Below are positions 1-5,683 of a stretch of 6,211 nt of DNA, one piece after another (the stretch's first letter is position 1; each line of letters begins with the position of its first letter). Under the pieces are notes generated by a model. The model was given only the letters and a program-made list of their open reading frames with translations, ran no database searches and was not told where the DNA came from. Made by a program: the position numbers and the translations under genes. Source of the DNA: Prevotellaceae bacterium (GTDB taxonomy: Bacteria; Bacteroidota; Bacteroidia; Bacteroidales; Paludibacteraceae); assembly GCA_031270425.1 (NCBI GenBank), contig JAISXQ010000246.1, positions 1 to 6,211 of the forward strand, read 5' to 3'.

Positions 1-960
1 ATGATAATGGACGCTTCCGTTGGCGAAATCGAAAATTTCCTGAACGGAGAACGCGAAAATTTCAAGTTGAAAGGCATTGACGAACCCGACGTACTGCTGT
101 GGTTTCTGTGGACGATACAACAATATGCCGCTACGGTTTCGCTGAAAGATGCCGCGGGACGTTTCGGCGGCATCGCAACGCAAATCATCTCTTTTATCCG
201 CAAGCACAACCATCCCAGACTTTTCCTGCATTCAAACGGCTTGCTGCACGTCGATGGAAGAACGAAGCCGGCAACCTGGATGAACGCGCTCGAAAACGAC
301 CGCCCGATAACGCCAAGAACAGGTTATGTAGTTGAAATAAACGCCCTTTGGTACAATGCGCTGAAATTTACCGCAGAACTGGAACGGGAAAACGGCAACG
401 AACACGCAGCCGACTTGCTTGACTATCAGGCGGAAATGTCGCGCGAAGAATTTGTCCGAACATTTTGGAACGGAAGCTATTTGTGCGATTATGTGGACGG
501 AGCTTACAACGATTGGGAAGTGCGCCCCAACATGATATTCGCGGTCGGGCTGCCCTATTCCCCATTGGATAAAAAACAGCAAAAGGCTGTTATTGATATT
601 GTTACCCGCGAATTGCTTACGCCCAAAGGCTTACGCACGTTAAGCCCCAAAAGCGGATTTTACCGTCCGGTTTACATAGGAGGGCAGCTGGAGCGCGACC
701 GGAACTACCACAACGGTCCTGTATGGCCCTGGACTTTCGGAGCTTTTGCTTCCGCATACATACGGATACACGGCGAAAGCGGTTACGCCTTTATAAAGCG
801 GATGCTTATAGGTTTTGAAGCTGAAATGACGGAACTCGGCATTGGAACGCTTAACGAACTTTACGACGGCAATCCGCCGTTCAAAGGGCATGGAGGCGTG
901 TCGTTTGCCATGAGCGTGGCGGAAGTATTGCGAGCAATGGATATGACGAAGGATAAATAA
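1..960 (+). CDS. Glycogen debranching enzyme, C-terminal part (GH133 / GDE_C family), 5'-partial
   Basis: Predicted amylo-alpha-1,6-glucosidase that removes alpha-1,6 branch stubs from glycogen in the cytoplasm. The 319 visible residues match the C-terminal (alpha/alpha)6-barrel part of the GDE_C family. Seen in order: DEPDVLLWFLWTIQQYA (28-44), TWMN followed by TPRTGYVVEINALWYNAL (92-121), RPNMIFAVGLPYSPLD (175-190), YHNGPVWPW (236-244) and GTLNELYDGNPPF (282-294), ending in SVAEVLRAMD. Bacterial relatives are usually about 600-700 residues, so roughly half the protein lies upstream. The ATG at position 1 is therefore most likely an internal Met, not the true start. Many relatives read TWMD where this one has TWMN (N95); I cannot tell whether that matters. 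The stop TAA at 958-960 lies 12 bases before the next gene, which suggests co-transcription. Family assignment is firm; exact substrate is inferred. Confidence 0.9.
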   Translation: MIMDASVGEIENFLNGERENFKLKGIDEPDVLLWFLWTIQQYAATVSLKDAAGRFGGIATQIISFIRKHNHPRLFLHSNGLLHVDGRTKPATWMNALENDRPITPRTGYVVEINALWYNALKFTAELERENGNEHAADLLDYQAEMSREEFVRTFWNGSYLCDYVDGAYNDWEVRPNMIFAVGLPYSPLDKKQQKAVIDIVTRELLTPKGLRTLSPKSGFYRPVYIGGQLERDRNYHNGPVWPWTFGAFASAYIRIHGESGYAFIKRMLIGFEAEMTELGIGTLNELYDGNPPFKGHGGVSFAMSVAEVLRAMDMTKDK

Positions 961-972
961 AAAGTTAAAAAG

Positions 973-2226
973 ATGAAAGCGTTAATGTTGGGTTGGGAAT
1001 TTCCGCCGCATATTTTGGGAGGGCTGGGTACGGCAAGTTACGGCTTGACCAAAGGAATGGCGCAGCAGGAAGATATGGATATAACTTTCGTCATTCCCAA
1101 GCCGCACGGCGACGAAGACCAAAGTTTTCTCAAAATAATAGGAGCCTGCCATGTTCCCGTAGTGTGGAAAGAAAACAGTTGGGATTATGTGAATCAGCGT
1201 ATTGGCGCTATGATGCACCCCGACGAATATTTCCGGCTGCGCAACGGAATCAAATACGATTACCGCCGCATCGGAACCAACGATTTGGGTTGTATTGATT
1301 TTTCCGGACGCTATCCCGAAAACCTGCTGGAAGAAATATCGAATTACGAAGCTGTTGTGAGCGTGCTGGCGCACCAATTGCAATTCGACGTAATCCATTC
1401 GCACGACTGGCTGACCTATCCTGCCGGAGTTTTTGCTAAACAGATAAGCGGAAAACCGCTTGTGGTTCACGTTCACGCCACCGACTTCGACCGCAGCCGC
1501 GGACAGGTAAACCCCGTTGTTTACGGCATCGAAAAACGCGGAATGGAACTTGCCGACCATATTATTACGGTAAGCGACCTGACGCGCCGGACGGTTATCG
1601 AGAAATACCACCAGCATCCCGATAAGGTAACTACCGTACACAACGCAGTGGAGCCGCTGGACGATGTGGATTCCTTTGTAAAAACGCCGAGGAAAGACAA
1701 AATAGTAACTTTTCTGGGGCGCATTACCATGCAAAAAGGTCCCGAATACTTTGTTGAAGCGGCGCACAGCGTATTGCAACGTACAAAAAACGTCCGCTTC
1801 GTTATGGCGGGTAGCGGCGATATGATGAACGCCATGATTGACTTAGCCGCCAAGCGCAACATTGCCGACCGCTTCCACTTTACCGGTTTCCTGAAAGGGC
1901 GCGCGGTACACGAAATGCTTGCCGAAAGCGACGTGTATGTAATGCCTTCGGTTTCGGAGCCTTTCGGTATTTCGCCTTTGGAAGCCATGCAGGTAGGTAC
2001 GCCGAGCATCATATCCAAGCAGTCGGGTTGCGCCGAAATATTGACGCACGCCATAAAAACCGATTATTGGGATATCGACGCTATGGCGGACGCTATTTAT
2101 GCCATTGTGAAAAATCCGGCAATGTACAAAAGCCTGCGCGAACTGGGACGCGAGGAAGTGAATAACATTAAATGGTACGACGCGGGGATAAAAGTACGCG
2201 CCATTTACGACAGAGTGAGAAGATGA
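973..2226 (+). CDS. GT4-family glycosyltransferase, glycogen synthase-like
   Basis: Predicted retaining GT-B glycosyltransferase that elongates alpha-glucan from a nucleotide sugar in the cytoplasm; whether the donor is UDP- or ADP-glucose cannot be read from the sequence. The N-terminal Rossmann domain opens with MLGWEFPPHILGGLGTASYG (residues 5-24); the GGLG loop is typical of glycogen synthase-like GT4/GT5 enzymes. HSHDWLTYPAG (142-152) and VVHVHATDFDRSRG (164-177) follow. The C-terminal domain has TFLGRITMQKGPEYF (246-260), carrying the donor-phosphate-binding Arg and Lys, and the E-x7-E motif EPFGISPLE (E329, E337), then GTPSIISKQSGCAEIL. The 417-residue length is normal and the gene looks intact. 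The ATG at 973 is preceded by an A-rich leader with no Shine-Dalgarno sequence, usual for Bacteroidetes. It sits between a debranching enzyme and a GH57 protein, which supports a glycogen role. Confidence is high for the family and moderate for the glycogen-synthase function. Confidence 0.88.
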   Translation: MKALMLGWEFPPHILGGLGTASYGLTKGMAQQEDMDITFVIPKPHGDEDQSFLKIIGACHVPVVWKENSWDYVNQRIGAMMHPDEYFRLRNGIKYDYRRIGTNDLGCIDFSGRYPENLLEEISNYEAVVSVLAHQLQFDVIHSHDWLTYPAGVFAKQISGKPLVVHVHATDFDRSRGQVNPVVYGIEKRGMELADHIITVSDLTRRTVIEKYHQHPDKVTTVHNAVEPLDDVDSFVKTPRKDKIVTFLGRITMQKGPEYFVEAAHSVLQRTKNVRFVMAGSGDMMNAMIDLAAKRNIADRFHFTGFLKGRAVHEMLAESDVYVMPSVSEPFGISPLEAMQVGTPSIISKQSGCAEILTHAIKTDYWDIDAMADAIYAIVKNPAMYKSLRELGREEVNNIKWYDAGIKVRAIYDRVRR

Positions 2227-2230
2227 CTTA

Positions 2231-2314
2231 GAACCAAGAACAAAGAACCAAGAACAAAGAACCAAGAACAAAGAACAAAGAACAAAGAACAAAGACAAAA
2301 GAATAAAGACAAAT
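2231..2314 (+). repeat. 7-bp tandem repeat (GAACAAA / GAACCAA) running into the GH57 start codon
   Basis: Twelve consecutive heptads fill the spacer between the GT4 and GH57 genes. The order is GAACCAA and GAACAAA alternating three times (2231-2272), then three more GAACAAA (2273-2293), then three degenerate units GACAAAA, GAATAAA and GACAAAT. The last unit supplies the AT of the ATG at 2313. The array is purine- and A-rich with almost no T, so the mRNA leader should be unstructured. Since the unit is 7 bp, gain or loss of copies changes leader length and not the GH57 reading frame. The minus-strand ORF over this array, with a 7-residue LFFVLCS-like periodicity, is an artefact of the repeat. 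Confidence 0.95.
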
Positions 2315-3599
2315 GAAAAACCTGTGCTTTTATTTTGAAATCCACCAACCGCTTCGGTTGAAACGCTACCGTTTTTTCGACGTCAGCAACAATCATTATT
2401 ATTACGATGATTTTCAAACGGAAGAACGGATACGGGCTTTAGTGGAACAATCTTATTTGCCCGCTAACTTGACAATAGCGGAAATGATCCGCAGTTCAAA
2501 CGGGAAATTCAAGTGCGCATTCTCCATTTCGGGAATCATGCTGGATTTGTTCGAGCAATACGCTCCGGAGATAATCGACAGTTTTAAAGAACTGGCTAAG
2601 ACGAAAAGCGTCGAGTTTTTAGCAGAGCCTTACGCCCATTCGCTGGCGTCGGTCTTCAATACCGGCGAGTTTGAAACGCAGGTGAAAATGCACTCGGACA
2701 AAATAGAAAATCTTTTTGGCAAGCGTCCTGTTTCTTTCCGCAATGCCGAGTTGATTTATTCGGACGAAATCGGCGAACTTGTTTCCAAAATGGGGTATAA
2801 AGTGATGCTTATCGACGAAGCGCGGCACATTCTGGGATGGAAAAGTCCTGATTTTGTCTATAACCACGCTTACTTGCCCAAACTGAAACTTCTCGTTAGA
2901 AACCATAAACTGAGCGACGATATTGCATTTCGTTTCTCCGACCATTCGTGGATTGATTTTCCGCTGACAGCCGATAAATACATCGGATGGATAAAAGATT
3001 CCTCTCCCGACGAGAACATCGTAAACATCTGGATGGGTTACGAAGCCATCGGCTATTTCCAGCATTACAGTTCGGGAATCTTTGAATTTCTGAAAGCCCT
3101 GCCCTACAAAGCGATGGAGCAGGAACTGAACTTTATCCTTCCTTCGGAAGCCGGTAAAAAAATCGAGCCGGCAGGAAGCCTCGCGGTTCCTTATCCGATA
3201 AGCTGGTCGGGACACGAAAAAGATTTGTCGCCCTGGACGGGAAACGACTTGCAGCAGGAAGCGCTTAATAAACTCTATGCCGTCGCCGAGCGGGTGCATC
3301 TCTGCAACGACCGTCCCCTGAAATACGACTGGCTTATGTTGCAGGCTACCGACCACTTCCGCTATATGAGCCACAAAGACCCCTTCGGGACGAATTACGA
3401 ATCGCCCTACGAAGCCTTTATCAATTATATGAACGTTCTGGCTGATTTCCTCGAACGTGTTGACGCCCAGTATCCGGCAAGCATCGAAAACGAAGAATTG
3501 AACGAACTTCTCAAAACGATTAATAATCAGGAAAAGATAATCGTTGAATTGGAGGAAGAAATAGCTAAATTGCAGAAGAAGAAAAATGCGGGGAAGTAA
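2313..3599 (+). CDS. GH57 alpha-amylase-like protein with atypical catalytic motif
   Basis: A member of glycoside hydrolase family 57, the usual partner of GDE and GT4 genes in Bacteroidetes glycogen loci; likely cytoplasmic, as no signal peptide is seen. Visible family motifs: FEIHQPLRL (8-16, the HQ/P region); EFLAEPYAHSL (101-111); SFRNAELIYSDEIG (141-154), where E146 fits the nucleophile; IWMGYEAIG (239-247); SWSGHEKDLSPWTGNDLQQE (297-316); LQATDHFRYMSHKDP (343-357); SPYEAFINYMNVLADF (364-379). In active relatives the fourth motif reads MDYETFG-like, with Asp as acid/base; here that residue is G242 (codon GGT, 3036-3038). The fifth motif also has WSG where WAD is common. The C-terminus (about 391-425) is a Lys/Glu-rich predicted coiled coil. 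Length (428 aa) is normal, with no frameshift. It may be a weakly active or non-hydrolytic glucan-binding or regulatory protein; that is inference. Confidence 0.88.
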   Translation: MKNLCFYFEIHQPLRLKRYRFFDVSNNHYYYDDFQTEERIRALVEQSYLPANLTIAEMIRSSNGKFKCAFSISGIMLDLFEQYAPEIIDSFKELAKTKSVEFLAEPYAHSLASVFNTGEFETQVKMHSDKIENLFGKRPVSFRNAELIYSDEIGELVSKMGYKVMLIDEARHILGWKSPDFVYNHAYLPKLKLLVRNHKLSDDIAFRFSDHSWIDFPLTADKYIGWIKDSSPDENIVNIWMGYEAIGYFQHYSSGIFEFLKALPYKAMEQELNFILPSEAGKKIEPAGSLAVPYPISWSGHEKDLSPWTGNDLQQEALNKLYAVAERVHLCNDRPLKYDWLMLQATDHFRYMSHKDPFGTNYESPYEAFINYMNVLADFLERVDAQYPASIENEELNELLKTINNQEKIIVELEEEIAKLQKKKNAGK

Positions 3600-3663
3600 G
3601 AATTTGTTTTGAATTTTTTCATACGTTCTTTCTAGTACTTATCCTGATTTTTAAGAAGAAAAC

Positions 3664-3925
3664 CTAAGTACATGACAAAAAAAGATAATCTTTCTAACCA
3701 CAATAGGCACAATAGGACACAATAGATTTTTTTAACAAAACCGCCAAGAAAAGAAGAAACGCCAAGAAAAGAAATAAACCACAATAGGCACAATTAATTA
3801 GCAAATTAGCAGATTAGCAGATTAGCAAATGAGTAGATTAGCAAATTAGCAAATCATCACATCATCAAATCTATTGTGTCCTATTGTGCCTATTGTGGTT
3901 TTTGTCTTTTTTGTCATGTACTAAG
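3664..3925. mobile_element. MITE-like non-coding element with long terminal inverted repeats
   Basis: A 262-bp element with long inverted ends. The inner arms are a perfect 34-bp match (3696-3729 against 3867-3900, built from CACAATAGG-like words). The outer arms, CTAAGTACATGAC at 3664 against the complement of GTCATGTACTAAG ending at 3925, match except for one A/T difference and are followed by A/T tracts. The left arm is a few bases longer and carries a small palindrome AAAGATAATCTTT (3681-3693). The exact 9-mer GAAGAAAAC occurs at 3655-3663 and at 3926-3934, directly abutting both ends, as expected for a target-site duplication, although its A/G-rich composition lowers the weight. No ORF is present, so any mobility would need a transposase in trans. 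Internal repeats are a CGCCAAGAAAAGAA word twice (3742-3755, 3760-3773) and a third copy of the first 18 bases of the inner arm (3777-3794). As RNA it would fold into a long hairpin. Confidence 0.65.
3798..3869 (+). repeat. 8-bp tandem repeat (TTAGCAAA-type), nine units
   Basis: Nine consecutive octamers: TTAGCAAA, TTAGCAGA twice, TTAGCAAA, TGAGTAGA, TTAGCAAA twice, TCATCACA and TCATCAAA. The array lies in the loop of the inverted-repeat element and its last bases overlap the start of the right inner arm. Its word-like degeneration resembles the 7-bp array upstream of the GH57 gene, though the unit differs. Confidence 0.88.
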
Positions 3926-3934
3926 GAAGAAAAC

Positions 3935-4167
3935 AGTAAAATAATTGCAAATAATCCGGTTTTAACGCAATATGCTTATTTATAGATTTTTAGCTGTAAA
4001 AATGGCGTTTTTTTATAAATATTTAATGATAGAAAATGCAAAATAGGTCAAAAATAGGTTGTAAAACATATTTTTTTGTTTGCAGGAGAAGAAAATTACA
4101 TGTTCCTTTGCAACAGTTAACAAAACAACACAATCTTTTTTATACCTTAAAAAAACTAATACCTATT
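3935..4167. other. AT-rich intergenic stretch without a recognisable gene
   Basis: This follows the MITE-like element and ends at the terminator hairpin. The only open frame (from 4036) runs through the terminator stem and shows no protein-like features. A partial -7-like word, TTCCTTTG at 4103-4110, lies about 24 bases after a TTTG at 4075-4078; that spacing is longer than the 19-21 expected for Bacteroidetes promoters, so a small RNA ending at the terminator is possible but weakly supported. Nothing else was found here. Confidence 0.45.
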
Positions 4168-4204
4168 AAAAATGCGGGGCTTTGTGAAAAGCCCCGCATT
4201 TTTT
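4168..4204 (+). terminator. Strong bidirectional intrinsic terminator
   Basis: A perfect 16-bp stem (4168-4183 pairing with 4188-4203) has the GC core TGCGGGGC / GCCCCGCA, closes on a GTGA (GNRA-type) tetraloop, and is followed by T's to 4204. The A-tract on the left becomes a T-tract on the other strand, so it could stop transcription both ways. It lies 570 bp after the GH57 stop and 75 bp before the cyclo-ligase gene, with no credible ORF between GH57 and it. It may end a read-through glycogen-operon transcript or an unrecognised small RNA, and it insulates the cyclo-ligase gene. Confidence 0.92.
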
Positions 4205-4249
4205 GCAGTAAGTCCTGTCGTCTTTCTGTTTATTATTAAAGATTTATAT

Positions 4250-4257
4250 TACCTTCG
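4250..4257 (+). promoter_or_regulatory. Probable Bacteroidetes -7 box for the cyclo-ligase gene
   Basis: TACCTTCG matches the Bacteroidetes housekeeping-sigma -7 consensus TAnnTTTG at all but one base and is followed by CAA. It lies 21 bases before the first ATG at 4279, and just after an intrinsic terminator, where a fresh promoter is expected. The -33 TTTG element is weak (TGTTTA around 4227-4232). The transcript would start near 4262-4265, giving a very short leader. Confidence 0.55.
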
Positions 4258-4278
4258 CAATTACAAAGCAATAAAAGA

Positions 4279-4824
4279 ATGGTCGGGATGATGAATAAAC
4301 AGGAAATCAGAGCCATGATGACGGCTCGCAAAAAAGCTTACAATGCCGTCGAAATCAGGGATAAATCCGTCAAAATTATTTTGCGGCTGAAAGAAACGGA
4401 AGAATTCCGGCGGGCAAAGTCCATACTGTTGTATTGGTCGATGCCCGGCGAAGTATATACCCATGATCTGGCGGTTGAAACAATTGCCGGAAAAAGCGTT
4501 TTCCTTCCCGTTGTTTCGGGCAATAATCTGTTGATCAGGGAATTTACCGGCGTCGGCGATTTAAAGGAAGGACAGGCTTTTTCGATACTTGAACCTGCTC
4601 CGAACGCTAAGGAAGCAGATATTGCGGACATCGATCTGGCGCTCGTCCCTGGCCTAGCATTCGATTTGAAAGGAGGCCGCTTAGGACGCGGAAAGGGATA
4701 TTACGACAAGCTGCTTTCCTGCGCAAACCTGTATAAAATAGGCGTTTGTTTTGATTTTCAATTGCTGGACAAAATTCCCTGCGACGAACACGACGTTTTA
4801 ATGGACAAAGTAATAACAGGATAG
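4279..4824 (+). CDS. ygfA: 5-formyltetrahydrofolate cyclo-ligase (MTHFS)
   Basis: Predicted cytoplasmic enzyme that converts 5-formyl-tetrahydrofolate and ATP to 5,10-methenyl-tetrahydrofolate, returning this storage/inhibitory folate to one-carbon metabolism. Motifs in order: SILLYWSMPGEVYTHDL (48-64, with the substrate-contacting YWSMPGE segment), KSVFLPVV (72-79), DLALVPGLAFDLKGG (119-133), the phosphate-binding GRLGRGKGYYDK (133-144), and the terminal IPCDEHDVLMDKVI. At 181 aa the protein is complete and of normal length. Three in-frame ATGs are possible (4279, 4288, 4291). I keep 4279 because it is first and has an A-rich leader; a start at 4291, giving MNKQEIRAMM, would resemble family N-termini equally well. 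It is a housekeeping gene, isolated from the glycogen cluster by the terminator. E. coli names are ygfA or fau. Confidence 0.93.
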   Translation: MVGMMNKQEIRAMMTARKKAYNAVEIRDKSVKIILRLKETEEFRRAKSILLYWSMPGEVYTHDLAVETIAGKSVFLPVVSGNNLLIREFTGVGDLKEGQAFSILEPAPNAKEADIADIDLALVPGLAFDLKGGRLGRGKGYYDKLLSCANLYKIGVCFDFQLLDKIPCDEHDVLMDKVITG

Positions 4825-4967
4825 TCCCTCTAATGCACTTGAACGCTGTGCCGAAAGGAGATAATTTATACCGACGTGTTATCATAGAGGATGAAAGCTA
4901 AGGGAAGCAGCCGCCTAAATTTACAAAATAAAAAAGTTGCATTTACCTGTTGAAACTACCATTTTTA
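4825..4967. other. Intergenic stretch after the cyclo-ligase gene
   Basis: There is no terminator hairpin with a T-tail here. A 22-codon frame from ATG 4833 to TAA 4901 exists but has no recognised motif and no promoter. The stretch becomes AT-rich toward the 3' end of the broken regulator gene. Confidence 0.4.
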
Positions 4968-5195
4968 TTAGAAATCCCAACCTATATATTTTAACATATA
5001 CTCCTTGCCGGTTTTATTAATCATTCGGATTTAATAGCAGGAAATATGTCAATTATTTTTACCAATTTATCAACACAGATAGTTTTCCTTCATTTGACAC
5101 TAATATTGTTTGCCTCTTGTTAAGCCACAAGCCTGTTCAAATGACCTTATTGAAAGCCCATAATTATATGCTATTTGTGATAATCTGTTCTTCAT
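4968..5195 (-). pseudogene. Degenerate helix-turn-helix (XRE-like) regulator gene
   Basis: Reading the minus strand from ATG at 5195-5193 gives 31 codons beginning MKNRLSQIAYNYGLSIRSFE and continuing QACGLTRGK before a TAG at 5102-5100. The sequence downstream continues the family in shifted frames: NIS (5107-5099), NEGKLSV (5094-5074), DKLVKIIDIFPAIKSE (5071-5024), then TGA at 5023-5021 where the family normally has the Trp of a WLITGKG-type motif, and TGKEYMLK (5012-4989) ending at TAA 4970-4968. From memory of the family, the intact order is an N-terminal LS-x-RSFE helix, a GLTRGNIS recognition helix, DKL-x-KIID-x-FP-x-IN, then WLxTGKG, usual for small Bacteroidetes DNA-binding regulators. 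At least three frameshifts and one nonsense change make it non-functional, unless sequencing errors are involved. The ordered, non-overlapping fit argues against chance. Confidence 0.68.
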
Positions 5196-5212
5196 TTTTA
5201 TTTATATCATTT

Positions 5213-5241
5213 TTTTTGACAAAATATTTTTTTGTCAAAAA
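5213..5241. promoter_or_regulatory. AT-rich palindrome, candidate operator upstream of the broken regulator
   Basis: Two perfect 12-bp arms, TTTTTGACAAAA (5213-5224) and TTTTGTCAAAAA (5230-5241), flank a 5-base spacer. The site lies 18 bp upstream of the minus-strand start codon (5195) of the degenerate regulator, where an autoregulatory operator for an HTH protein would be. The TGAC/GTCA cores in A/T tracts look like a dimeric binding site. An mRNA hairpin or chance symmetry in AT-rich DNA are alternatives. Confidence 0.45.
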
Positions 5242-5633
5242 TAAGTGTAATCCTTGCAGCTATAAAACAATTGCATAATAATTATGGACAAAGTAAGTAT
5301 CGAAATCACCGTCAATCATTGAGACGATATTCAAATCCAAAAGCCTTGCCTGTAAAAGCAGCGTTTGGAACAGAGTTTTTAGAAGCATTTTCAAGACCAC
5401 TCCTTCGAGTTTCACAGATTGAAACACAAGATGTAGGTGATATTCGAAATCAGTTCATATTATGATAGCATATCCTTTTTCCCAAATTTGAATGGCGCCT
5501 ACGAGGGTTTAAAACCTGTCAGGTATGCTTGAATACTATAAACTAATTTTCGAATTGTATTTATTAACAAAGCGTACATCGTTCAAGAGACATTTTCCGG
5601 TAATATTTCGACTTTTATTTTTTATAGCAACAT
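5242..5633. other. Decayed AT-rich stretch with an unidentified open frame
   Basis: A plus-strand frame of 77 codons (5232-5465) opens only with TTG, inside the palindrome. It includes a fairly protein-like segment, NPKALPVKAAFGTEFLEAFS (about 5337-5396), followed by RPLLRVSQIETQDVGDI, then TGA. I do not recognise it. There is no promoter or ATG, so a gene remnant is the most that can be proposed. From 5466 to 5633 only the short palindromic word at 5505-5524 stands out. Confidence 0.35.
5505..5524. repeat. Short overlapping palindromes (GGTTTAAAACC / ACCTGTCAGGT)
   Basis: GGTTTAAAACC (5506-5516) and ACCTGTCAGGT (5514-5524) are each 11-base palindromes with one central base, and they overlap by three bases. 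They resemble dispersed palindromic words I recall between genes in Bacteroidetes genomes; only the symmetry is visible here. The hairpin is too short and has no T-tail, so it is not a convincing terminator. Confidence 0.5.
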
Positions 5634-5641
5634 TACATTTG
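5634..5641 (+). promoter_or_regulatory. Probable Bacteroidetes -7 box for the lipoprotein gene
   Basis: TACATTTG is an exact match to TAnnTTTG, followed by CACC, and lies 42 bases before the ATG at 5684. The -33 TTTG is poorly conserved (TTTCG around 5606-5610, spacing somewhat long). The transcript would start near 5646-5650, with an A-rich leader of about 35 nt and no Shine-Dalgarno sequence. Confidence 0.6.
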
Positions 5642-5683
5642 CACCGTAATTCTTTTTGTAAAACAAATTAAAAAATAAAACGT

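Noticed and set aside
982..1779. 265-codon minus-strand ORF opposite the GT4 gene.
   Set aside because: Shadow of a strongly conserved coding gene; its translation has no recognisable domain.
1843..2417. Minus-strand ORFs with repeated LFFVLCS/WFFVLGS-like hydrophobic units, resembling membrane peptides.
   Set aside because: They are the antisense reading of the 7-bp array; a 7-bp repeat always gives a 21-nt/7-residue periodicity. They overlap the GT4 and GH57 genes and show no family motif.
3664..3925. Possible CRISPR array, because of repeated units such as TTAGCAAA and CACAATAGG.
   Set aside because: The units are 8-10 bp, directly adjacent and degenerate, with no spacers of uniform length and no cas genes.
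3664..3925. The long inverted repeat as a simple intrinsic terminator for the glycogen operon.
   Set aside because: The arms are separated by a loop of about 137 bases and have no T-tail right after the stem; the border direct repeats favour an inserted element, though an effect on mRNA 3' ends remains possible.
4036..4239. 67-codon plus-strand ORF between the MITE-like element and the cyclo-ligase gene.
   Set aside because: It runs through the entire terminator hairpin, its composition is that of AT-rich non-coding DNA, and no motif is seen.
4833..4901. 22-codon ORF after the cyclo-ligase gene.
   Set aside because: Too short, with no motif, promoter or conserved context; chance is sufficient.
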